DNA of 64,000 nt, from positions 43,533 through 107,532 of the forward strand of contig DASUGI010000113.1 of NCBI GenBank assembly GCA_036274115.1, in the 5' to 3' direction. Positions 7,541 to 15,175 of this stretch are shown here, piece after piece. The notes under the pieces are model-generated. The model was not told the DNA's origin. It saw only the letters and a program-made list of their open reading frames with translations, and ran no database searches. This DNA comes from JADLHS01 sp036274115. GTDB taxonomy: Bacteria; Verrucomicrobiota; Verrucomicrobiia; Limisphaerales; JADLHS01. Each line of letters begins with the position of its first letter. Within the stretch, counting starts at the first letter, position 1. The position numbers and the translations under genes were made by a program.

Positions 7541-10393
7541 TTACTTGAGCTGCCTGCGCAGGAGATCCTGCAACGGGTTGGTTTTGGGCGGAGCATTAGT
7601 GGCCACATTATTTGTCGAGCCCGCTTCAGGGGCGGCGTTCGTAGTGGGTTTGTTGCCCAATAAGTTACCGATGGCGCGAGCCGCGTCACCAAGCTTGCCG
7701 GCTTTCTCGGTGTCCAGGTTATTAAGCAAGGTTGAAACCGCCGTGCCTGCGAGTGCTTTGCCTTCGATCTTTCGATCAGGCTTCTCCAACGTGCCTATTA
7801 ATGAGATGAACCTGGGCAGAGCGACATAGTCGTTGGTGTCTGTGTTGGAAAGCTTGATCTTCCTCGCGTATTCGGCGGCAAGGGCGATGTCGACGGGCAG
7901 ACTTAAGCGAGAATTCTGAAGGTCATCGGCGATCTGAATCGATCCCGCGGAGTTCAAACGAAGGGCGGGACTCTGGGCGACAAACTGGGCAACGTCGATC
8001 TTACCGTCGCCAGCGCGGAGGTTGCTGTTGACGTATTCTAAAGGTGATCGGAGCAGTTCAGGAGTTTGCAGTGTCAAAGCCACGCCCGCGACGACCGTCT
8101 GCAGCATTGGGCCAACGATTTGGATGTTTGCGTTGGTGAAACTGAAATCGATCGCGCCGTTGAGATTAGTGCGAAGATTGCGCCCCGTTACGCCCGCCCC
8201 TTGTATGTCGACTTTGGCGATGAGTGTGCCTTGCGCCCGCCCTTGATACCTGGGTGAAAACGTATTTGCCAATGGCGCGACCGGCACGCCGTCCGCGTTG
8301 AAGGCGACGTTGTATTTATAGCCGGGCACACTGAGATCCAGGTCAGCCGTGGCCGAAACCGGCGCATTGTTCAACGTGAGCTGGAAGGGCTTGAGGAGAA
8401 CATGGCTGCCATCCAACAGCAGGCTGGCTTGAACATTGGCGGCATCGATCTCGCGCAAGTAGAGGCGGCCAATCGTGGCGTCCACTGTGAAATTGCTGAG
8501 GGGTAACTTCACGGGCGCGGGCTCTTGCTGCGGACCGGGCGCGGGAGTTTTCGCGGGAGGAATGTTGGTTGCCGTGGTCGTGCTCTCAGGTTTGTTGGCG
8601 AACAAATCGTAATAGCTGGTAACGTCCAACGATTCGGCGGCGAGTTTTAAATTGCCCGTGATGGCGTCGGCTTCGTTGAGGTCGACAACCCCGGTCAGAT
8701 TCGCTTCGTTTTTGGCGCGAGGAGTCGGAGTCAATTTGAGACTGCACTGCTGCAGGTTGGCGACCTTGTTGGAAACGGAGGCATCCACGCCCATTGCCAG
8801 TTCCAACGGAGCGCCGGTAACGCCTGCCAATTTGATGCCATTCAAAGCGAGCTTGCTGTTGATGGAGTCACCTTGGCCGCTGTGATTGATGACTCCGTTG
8901 AAGGAAATCTCGTCGATGGCCGTCGGGCCGTTGCCCAGTTTGGCGGAAAAGTTCTTGATGCTCTTGTCGATCTCGATACTCAACCGTTTGCCGCCGTCCT
9001 TGGAAAAGAGCTTTCCTTTGGCGTTGGCGACTCCGGCCAGATCCAGTCCCGGAGCGAAGGCGCGCCAGTCAGCGAGGTTGAGATTAATGAGGGCAAAATC
9101 GAGTGAGGCATCAGCGGCATTGACGGTATCTCCGAAAGCCAGAGTCAGTGGATTGCTCAAGGTTGCACTCATCAAAGGCTGCTGATTCTGCGTGCCGTTC
9201 AAGTTGACTGCTTTGAGCAGGAGCGATTTTGCGGCGCTGTCGAACGTGACGTCATAAGTGCAGTTGAGGTCAACCATGGGGGACGTGACATTTCGTTGGA
9301 TCGTCTGGAGGCGCGCGATGTCCAGTCGCCCCGCGAGCGAAATCATCCGACCCGTTTGAGCGATGGTAATGTCGGTGGTGTCGTTGATGGTGGTGGTGCC
9401 AAAATCGATCCCCTTGGCCGCGCCAAAAAGGTTGAGGACCTGCCGGTCAAACGAGGTGACCTCCAGCTTGAGCTTGCCTTCAATCTTTGCGGCGTCAAAC
9501 GGGCCGGTTAAGCGCACGCGCCCCAGTGAGGCGGTGCCTTTGTTGAATTGCAGCGCCAGTTGCTTGACCTCGCTGGGGGTCATATCGCAATCCAGTTTGC
9601 CGATCAACCCGCCGAGTTCCGCAAATTCACCGGTCGCCTTGCCCACCGAGAATGAAGCGGTTCCTTTTAGCGACGCGGGTTGCAGGTTGTCTTGTAAGGC
9701 AAAACTCAAATCGCTGTTCAGCAGGCACGGAAGTTTGGCGACTGAAGGCGTGCCCACCGCTTGCTCCATCGCCAGCGCCGTCGAAAAGGTGAGCGTGCCA
9801 GTGCCGCCGTTCCTGACGTTCTTGATCGAGAGATTGGCGTTGGCGAGTTCAGTCAGCGTCTTTCCACCCTCCTTTGAGATTTTGGTGTGCCTGAGAGTCG
9901 CGTTGCGCAACGTGAGTGATTTCAATGTCACTTGCGGCGGTTTGCCTCCAGACTTTGCAGGCGGTTTGGGTTGAGTCGATTTCGGAACGAGCCCATCGGT
10001 GTTCTTACCCCCTTGAGCATCTTCGACGATGTTGATCGTGGGTGAATCCAGCAGGACATCTTCGACGACGATATTTCCGCGTACCAACGCGAGCAGGTTG
10101 TAACGAGCGTGCACCTGCCTGGCATCAAACAATGTTTCCGCCCCGTCGGGTGTGAGCTTAACCTGATTCAAGGTGAGCTGAGTGAATGGACTGAACTCCG
10201 CCTTGCCAACGGTGAGGGTGGAATGGAGCGCCTTGCCGACGCGCGGCACGACCACGCGCTCCACGAACCAACCGCTGCTCACCACGAAGTATGCAATGAG
10301 CAACAGGAAAATGAGGAAGAGCAAAGCCCGGAAAAGCTTCGCGGCAAGACTCCTTTTTGACGTCTCTACTTGTTTCAGTCTTATCTGTGACAT
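7541..10393 (-). CDS. AsmA family protein
   Basis: A 950-residue protein with one N-terminal membrane anchor (about residues 20-42), followed by a long beta-rich periplasmic region typical of the AsmA/TamB superfamily. The opening after the anchor (P-x-V-x-x-x-L, then GKAEFSPFTQLTLNQVKL) and the repeated VxLxxPxI segments fit AsmA. The region before the C-terminus (about 560-870) contains the AsmA C-terminal-like core, and residues 885-940 are Asn/Pro/Thr-rich. Family members form hydrophobic grooves thought to move phospholipids to the outer membrane; the role here is inferred. It is transcribed divergently from the glycosyltransferase at 10558. Confidence 0.8.
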   Translation of the reverse strand: MSQIRLKQVETSKRSLAAKLFRALLFLIFLLLIAYFVVSSGWFVERVVVPRVGKALHSTLTVGKAEFSPFTQLTLNQVKLTPDGAETLFDARQVHARYNLLALVRGNIVVEDVLLDSPTINIVEDAQGGKNTDGLVPKSTQPKPPAKSGGKPPQVTLKSLTLRNATLRHTKISKEGGKTLTELANANLSIKNVRNGGTGTLTFSTALAMEQAVGTPSVAKLPCLLNSDLSFALQDNLQPASLKGTASFSVGKATGEFAELGGLIGKLDCDMTPSEVKQLALQFNKGTASLGRVRLTGPFDAAKIEGKLKLEVTSFDRQVLNLFGAAKGIDFGTTTINDTTDITIAQTGRMISLAGRLDIARLQTIQRNVTSPMVDLNCTYDVTFDSAAKSLLLKAVNLNGTQNQQPLMSATLSNPLTLAFGDTVNAADASLDFALINLNLADWRAFAPGLDLAGVANAKGKLFSKDGGKRLSIEIDKSIKNFSAKLGNGPTAIDEISFNGVINHSGQGDSINSKLALNGIKLAGVTGAPLELAMGVDASVSNKVANLQQCSLKLTPTPRAKNEANLTGVVDLNEADAITGNLKLAAESLDVTSYYDLFANKPESTTTATNIPPAKTPAPGPQQEPAPVKLPLSNFTVDATIGRLYLREIDAANVQASLLLDGSHVLLKPFQLTLNNAPVSATADLDLSVPGYKYNVAFNADGVPVAPLANTFSPRYQGRAQGTLIAKVDIQGAGVTGRNLRTNLNGAIDFSFTNANIQIVGPMLQTVVAGVALTLQTPELLRSPLEYVNSNLRAGDGKIDVAQFVAQSPALRLNSAGSIQIADDLQNSRLSLPVDIALAAEYARKIKLSNTDTNDYVALPRFISLIGTLEKPDRKIEGKALAGTAVSTLLNNLDTEKAGKLGDAARAIGNLLGNKPTTNAAPEAGSTNNVATNAPPKTNPLQDLLRRQLK

Positions 10394-10557
10394 AGCAACT
10401 GCGTGTTGGCGATTGCACGGAGGCGGAACGAAGCTGTGACTGCCGCCAACCGAAGACTACAACGAACTCCCATCTCTTCAACCCGGAAAAAGCTCGTCGC
10501 GGTCCGGTTCAGTGTCCAAAATTCGACGCCGTTCCAAAGCTTGGACATATTTGAGCC

Positions 10558-11283
10558 GTGAAAGTCTCGATCATCGTGCCCGCTTTCAACGAAGAGCGAT
10601 TGCTTGGCCAAACTCTGGCCCAAATCAATCTGGCGCGAAAATCCTTCTCGAATCCGGGATGGGAATCGCAGTTGATCGTGTGCGACAACAACTCGACCGA
10701 TCGGACGTCGGAGATCGCGAAGGAAAATGGCGCCATTGTGGTGTTTGAACCGGTCAACCAGATCGGTCGGGCGAGAAATCGGGGCGCTTCCATGGCCACC
10801 GGCGACTGGCTGCTCTTCATTGATGCCGATTCACAACCGACGGCTGAATTGTTCGCCGATGTGGCGGCAGCGATCGTCACCGGAAAGTATCTGGCAGGTG
10901 GCAGCACGTTGCGGCTGGCTGGGAATCATCACATTGCGAAAGTCATTACCGGATTATGGAACTGGGCGAGTCGCCTTCGCGGGCTCCTGGCGGGTTCTTT
11001 TATCTTTTGCGAAGCAGCGGCATTTCGGAAGATCGGCGGATTCAGTTCCGAGTTTTTTACCGGGGAAGAGCTGGATTTGGGTAAACGCCTCGCCGCGTTG
11101 GCGAGAGAGACCGGTCGCAAGATCATCATCCTCCATCGCCACCCGATGCTCACGTCCGATCGTAAGGTGCATCTTTACTCGACATGGGAAAATCTGAGTT
11201 TCATGTTGAAAGCGGGATTGCAGCCGGGTCGAGTAATGCGTGACAAGTCCGCTTGTTATGCGTGGTACGACGGGCGGCGCTGA
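10558..11283 (+). CDS. glycosyltransferase family 2
   Basis: A 241-residue GT-A fold enzyme starting with GTG. It opens with KVSIIVPAFNEERLL, followed by the nucleotide-sugar site CDNNSTDRT and the metal-binding DAD motif in LLFIDADSQP. GEELDLGKRLA gives the C-terminal acceptor-side motif. The length is that of a minimal soluble GT2 (TarA/dolichyl-phosphate-mannose-synthase-like catalytic domain without membrane helices). Donor and acceptor cannot be predicted. The lytic transglycosylase gene begins about 30 bases downstream, so the two may be co-transcribed. Confidence 0.88.
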   Translation: MKVSIIVPAFNEERLLGQTLAQINLARKSFSNPGWESQLIVCDNNSTDRTSEIAKENGAIVVFEPVNQIGRARNRGASMATGDWLLFIDADSQPTAELFADVAAAIVTGKYLAGGSTLRLAGNHHIAKVITGLWNWASRLRGLLAGSFIFCEAAAFRKIGGFSSEFFTGEELDLGKRLAALARETGRKIIILHRHPMLTSDRKVHLYSTWENLSFMLKAGLQPGRVMRDKSACYAWYDGRR

Positions 11284-11315
11284 ACCGACGCGGTGATTGC
11301 GCGTCCAAACTATCA

Positions 11316-12269
11316 ATGCACTTCACAGCCAAAATGGTTTGCATGCTGGCGGCAGCGCTGCTGACGATTTCTGCCGCTCGGGGACAAGAGGCGTTTGAAC
11401 TGAATATCGGCGAACTGGGCGAGGTGGCCCAGGCAGCTCAGGAGTGGGCCAGCGAAAACCTGGATGAAGAGGTCTTGAAATCGTTGCCCGAAGTCGATCG
11501 TGACCAGGTTGAAAAATTTCTTAAACAATTCCAGGACCAGCTTAAGGGGCAATATGTTCTGGACCTTGCCGCATTGAAGGACGCGGCTAAAGCAATCCTT
11601 CCCGTGCTGGCTGCTCATGACGAAACGCAGCCTTACGCCGCATGGTTGCGTTCGCGTCTGGACTATTTCGATGTCGCGGAGCAACTGCGCCGGGACCAGC
11701 CTGCGCCCAAAGCTGACGAACCGCCCCGGACGCAGCCAAATCCATCGCCTGTCCTGGAGCAGAAAGTCTGGAAACAACAACTCAGCGAACGCGAGTGGCC
11801 CAAAGGCGCGGCGGAACTCGTGCCGAAACTCAAACCGCTGTTTGCGGCCGAGCGTGTGCCGGAGCAACTGGTCTGGATCGCTGAAGTGGAATCAGGGTTT
11901 AATCCGGACGCACGCAGTCCCGTGGGAGCGGCTGGGCTGTTTCAGTTGATGCCTGAAACTGCGAAAGGACTGGGTTTGCGTCGTTGGCCTTTTGATCAGC
12001 GGTATCAGCCCGAACCCAGCGCCCAGGCGGCTGCGAAACACCTGAAGCGTTTATACTCGATGTTTGGTGACTGGCATCTGGCTCTGGCCGCTTACAACGC
12101 CGGCGAGGGACGGGTGCGCGGTCTGCTCGACCGCAATCAAGCGCGCAGCTTCGATTCGATTGCCACACAGCTTCCGGCGGAAACGCAGATGTACGTGCCG
12201 AAGGTGGAAGCAACGATTCTTCGACGTGAAGGAGTTGCACTCAGCAGTCTCGGCAAAAACCGAAAGTAG
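11316..12269 (+). CDS. secreted lytic murein transglycosylase (SLT domain)
   Basis: I place the start at the ATG at 11316, because MHFTAKMVCMLAAALLTIS forms a signal peptide ending near ARGQ. The longer frame from 11253 would overlap the upstream gene and hide it. The C-terminal half (about residues 175-305) is a goose-lysozyme-like SLT domain: catalytic Glu in IAEVESGFNP, SPVGAAGLFQLMPETAKGLG, and LALAAYNAGEGRV. It cleaves the MurNAc-GlcNAc bond of peptidoglycan with 1,6-anhydro-ring formation. There are no LysM repeats. The N-terminal ~150 residues are helical and Glu/Gln-rich, perhaps a substrate-positioning domain. Confidence 0.9.
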   Translation: MHFTAKMVCMLAAALLTISAARGQEAFELNIGELGEVAQAAQEWASENLDEEVLKSLPEVDRDQVEKFLKQFQDQLKGQYVLDLAALKDAAKAILPVLAAHDETQPYAAWLRSRLDYFDVAEQLRRDQPAPKADEPPRTQPNPSPVLEQKVWKQQLSEREWPKGAAELVPKLKPLFAAERVPEQLVWIAEVESGFNPDARSPVGAAGLFQLMPETAKGLGLRRWPFDQRYQPEPSAQAAAKHLKRLYSMFGDWHLALAAYNAGEGRVRGLLDRNQARSFDSIATQLPAETQMYVPKVEATILRREGVALSSLGKNRK

Positions 12270-12329
12270 CCGCCACCGCGTCACAGGTTGTTCCCCCTCA
12301 CATTTGTCGCGGTGCTTTTGCAAATCGCC

Positions 12330-12482
12330 GACGCCAAACTTCCGTGCCTCGTAACTTGCCGCACACACCACACCACGTTGTGTTGGAGGCGACCCGACGA
12401 TGACGGGCTTCCCTTTCAACGCCGGATTGTCCCGCTGCTCCACGGACGCGTAAAACGCATCCATGTCGAGATGAAAGATGAC
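12330..12482 (-). pseudogene. dinB: remnant of DNA polymerase IV (dinB), 5' end only
   Basis: About 51 codons match the very beginning of Y-family polymerase IV: FHLDMDAFYASVEQRDNPAL, then KGKPVIVG and RGVVCAASYEARKFGV. FHLDMDAFYAS carries the first catalytic aspartate and the steric-gate region. No start codon precedes it in the right place, and on the 3' side the similarity stops abruptly after RKFGV. It lies between the transglycosylase and rhomboid genes. It is a decayed fragment and not a functional gene. The frame is open over 228 codons in total, but the flanks show no similarity I recognise. Confidence 0.72.
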
Positions 12483-12519
12483 GTGAAAACTTTGGTGGTA
12501 GCGGTTGTCGCGTCCGGCA

Positions 12520-13368
12520 CTATCGCGGCCCGACCTCCTTCGAAAGCTGCTCCAGTCTACTCCGTTCCGCATCAGAAAGACTCTGCAAGCCGTGCTTTCC
12601 AACTTTGTCGAGCAGCCGGTCCACTTCTGCGATTTTTTCGCTGCGACTGCGGTTCTCCGCATAGCGCCGTTCCCGTTCGCCGCCAAATCGAGCGTCGGGT
12701 TCCACAACGCGCGACTTCCAGAGTCCCAGCGGATCAAAAATCAAGGCCACCAGGATTGCGACCGAAAGGCCCATGACCAACGCAAACAACCACGGTTCCG
12801 CAAACATCAACCGCGGATACAGCGCCGTCGCCACCAGCAATCCGACAATCGCGCCGCCGAGATGCGCATCATGACCGATGTTGCCAATCTGCTTGCGGTG
12901 CGAGACGAAAGATATAATCAGGAAAAGCGGCGCATAAATAGACGCCGGTATGCCAATCGGGATGAAGAACAGCATGACGCTCGTGCCCGGCAGCAGAAAA
13001 ATGGCTGCAAAAATCACCCCGCACACTCCACCGGACGCTCCCAGGGCGCGATAGTCGTGATGCCGATGAATGATTAACGAAAGCAGCGAACCGCCCAGAA
13101 TCGATGTCACGTAAATGAACAACAAACTGGCCCAGCCATAGATGATCTCGATGTTCTTGCCGAAGCTGTAAAAGCTGAACGCGTTGAAAGCAAAGTGCCA
13201 CCAGTCCGCGTGAATCAATCCCGACGTGAGCATCCGCTCATACTCCTTGTTCCGCAAAATCGCATATGGGTTGAAGATCCAACGCTCTCGCAAATCGGGC
13301 CGACGAAACGCCACGAACGTGGCAATTCCGGTAACAACCAGGATCAAGACGGTTAGCGGTGCGGTCAT
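12520..13368 (-). CDS. rhomboid family intramembrane serine protease
   Basis: A 282-residue protein with about six membrane helices. Rhomboid hallmarks are present: HADWWHFAFNAFSFYSFG at the L1/TM2 boundary, the catalytic Ser in GASGGVCG, and the catalytic His in GHDAHLGGAIVG. The active dyad looks intact. The cytosolic C-terminus (about 215-282) is charged and ends in a helical segment (KIAEVDRLLDKVGKHG, LSDAERSRLEQLS) that commonly follows bacterial rhomboids. Substrates are unknown. It is transcribed toward the dinB remnant and away from the lipoprotein gene at 13534. Confidence 0.93.
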   Translation of the reverse strand: MTAPLTVLILVVTGIATFVAFRRPDLRERWIFNPYAILRNKEYERMLTSGLIHADWWHFAFNAFSFYSFGKNIEIIYGWASLLFIYVTSILGGSLLSLIIHRHHDYRALGASGGVCGVIFAAIFLLPGTSVMLFFIPIGIPASIYAPLFLIISFVSHRKQIGNIGHDAHLGGAIVGLLVATALYPRLMFAEPWLFALVMGLSVAILVALIFDPLGLWKSRVVEPDARFGGERERRYAENRSRSEKIAEVDRLLDKVGKHGLQSLSDAERSRLEQLSKEVGPR

Positions 13369-13533
13369 TGAATTCTCACTCGTTTAACTTCCGTAGGTTA
13401 GGAAATGACAGGAGTGGCGTCAAAACGAACGCCGTCGCTCTCGAATGAGGAGATGGCGGAGTATTGGACACCTTTGGAGAGGGATTTGTCGCAGCTTGCA
13501 ATCGGGAAGGAGTCGTTCCAATCTTGGCACATT

Positions 13534-14265
13534 ATGAAAACCAGTTCTTCCACTTTTGCCCTGGCAGTTACCGTTGCGCTACTGGCCGGTTGCGGCCCGA
13601 AATCTTCGAACGATAGCTCCTCGACATCCCAACCCTCCGAGACCGCCTCCACTGGACAGCAGCTTCAAGAGGCGGCCTCCAAAGTGGTGGCCGAAGCAGC
13701 CCCCGCGGTCAAACAGCAGGCGCAAGAAACCTTCGCCAACCTGAGCCAGCAACTGATCGATTCCACCAAGGGCGGCAGCACGGACGCACTGCTCAAGAAC
13801 ATCAGCACGGACCTGCAGGGGCGCGTCAGCAAACTGGCCACTTCGCTTTCCGACAATGCCGCAGTGAAGGAACAGTTGAACTCAGCCGTGCAAGCGTTGC
13901 TCGGGAACAAGGACATTGATGCCATCGCCGGGCTGAACGCGCTTACCTCAGCCAAGTTGACCCCGGAGCAAACGACGATGGTGAAGGATGTTTACAATGC
14001 CGGTGCCGCGCTGGTCACCCAGCGCAATTTCTCCTCCATCGAAGGCATGAATACCGATGTCGCCCGGCTGGCGACCTCTGTCTGGAAAGGCAACTACACC
14101 GAGGCGCTGACGCCATTGCAGAAGCTCTACAGTCAAGCCACCCTCACCGCGCCCCAGAAGGAACTCCTCAGCGCTACCTACGACAAATACATGCCCGCCG
14201 GGTGGAAAGATGCCGCCGGCACGGTTCAGAAGGGCCTGGATACTCTCAAGCAGTTCAGCAAGTAA
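13534..14265 (+). CDS. helical lipoprotein of unknown function
   Basis: A 243-residue protein starting at ATG 13534, where MKTSSSTFALAVTVALLAGC forms a lipoprotein signal with Cys20. The longer in-frame ORF (from 13405) would mask it. A Ser/Thr-rich linker follows (about 24-45), then a strongly helical body rich in Ala, Gln and Leu with heptad-like stretches (residues 50-160). No catalytic motif is visible and I do not recognise the family. Such proteins are common structural or envelope lipoproteins in Verrucomicrobiota. Confidence 0.8.
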   Translation: MKTSSSTFALAVTVALLAGCGPKSSNDSSSTSQPSETASTGQQLQEAASKVVAEAAPAVKQQAQETFANLSQQLIDSTKGGSTDALLKNISTDLQGRVSKLATSLSDNAAVKEQLNSAVQALLGNKDIDAIAGLNALTSAKLTPEQTTMVKDVYNAGAALVTQRNFSSIEGMNTDVARLATSVWKGNYTEALTPLQKLYSQATLTAPQKELLSATYDKYMPAGWKDAAGTVQKGLDTLKQFSK

Positions 14266-14285
14266 ATCGTCCGGACAACTCGTAC

Positions 14286-14320
14286 CGTAGCAGTGCGGAG
14301 CGCCGATCTCCTGATCGGCG
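14286..14320. repeat. REP hairpin half downstream of the RAYT gene
   Basis: Contains GGAGCGCCGATCTCC followed by TGATCGGCG, the same core found inside and upstream of the RAYT gene. The bases CCGTAG lie just 5' of it. It sits at the 3' end of the RAYT frame. Confidence 0.75.
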
Positions 14321-14325
14321 CGCTT

Positions 14326-15093
14326 CTATCTCCGCTTCAAGTCGGTCGCTTTGCCTGTCGGCAGAATCAATCGCCGATATTCATCCCGAAACCTTGCGCC
14401 GTTGAATGGCCATTCCGCAGCCGCCCGGCAAAGCTTTGCCTTCACAGAATTGTTCTCGATGTAACGAATCGCTTTCTTCTCCTGTTCCTCGTTGCGCATG
14501 AACGTATCCCAATACTCGCGCTGCCAAAACGATTGGAGCGCCGATCTCCCGATCGGCTCGTTGCCAGCAGCGTCGAGCCGATCCGGAGATCAGCGCTCCG
14601 CCCGCAGTTGCGCCAACGCTTTAGGGGCAACAAATTTCTTCCATGCCACCACCATTTTCCAAAGCGGCATCTCCCACACATGCACCAGCACATGCACGTG
14701 ATTGGGCATCACACACCACGCCAGCAGTTCGTAACGCTCGTTGTGAAAGAATAGCAATGCTTCCTCGCAAAGCATGGCGATGTCTGGCCGTCGCAACCAA
14801 CACTCGCCGACACCGCGATCCAGATACGCTTCCAGTTTCGTTCGCTTCTCTCGCACGTCTTCGATGGCAAGCAGATGTTCCCATTCACTGCGCCGCGAGC
14901 TGGGCATCGAATCCTCCAGCCGGAAGGTAACGAACTGCACGAGGCCGGGGAAATCACAATGCGGCAGATAACCGCGCTCGTGCCAGCCCAGGAAACCGAG
15001 CCGACGTTCGGCGTCGGTGAGTTTGCGACCGGACCAGTGATTTTTGTCGGCCACGAGTTCGCGAAGGTATTCTCGTTTGGGCTTCGCGTGCAT
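14326..15093 (-). pseudogene. REP-associated tyrosine transposase (RAYT), interrupted by a REP hairpin
   Basis: The single-strand HUH/Y1 transposase frame starts at 15093 and keeps one reading frame to a TAG at 14326, except for one TGA at 14590. The N-terminal part has the opening GYLPHCDFPGLVQFVTFRL and the HUH motif MPNHVHVLVH. After the TGA and a REP-derived stretch of about 22 codons comes the conserved C-terminal part: FWQREYWDTFMRNEEQ and KAIRYIENNSVKAKLC, with the catalytic Tyr in the first or second motif. The stop and extra codons lie exactly in the palindromic repeat at 14534-14599. REPs of the same type flank both ends of the gene, the classic RAYT arrangement. It is probably inactive unless the stop is read through. 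Confidence 0.88.
14534..14599. repeat. REP palindrome inserted inside the RAYT gene
   Basis: Two inverted arms, GGAGCGCCGATCTCCCGATC... and ...GATCCGGAGATCAGCGCTCC, are separated by about 13 bases. The insert keeps the reading frame but supplies the in-frame TGA at 14590. Confidence 0.82.
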
Positions 15094-15097
15094 AATT

Positions 15098-15173
15098 CGG
15101 AGCGCCGATCTCCCGATCGGCTCGTCTCAAAATTCAAATGCCCCAACTTGCCGATCAGGAGATCGGCGCTCCG
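15098..15173. repeat. REP pair between RAYT start and aconitase stop
   Basis: Two convergent copies of the core GGAGCGCCGATCTCC are separated by about 30 bases. It fills the space between the RAYT start (15093) and the acnA stop codon (15176), and may also serve as 3'-end structure for acnA. Confidence 0.78.
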
Positions 15174-15175
15174 CT

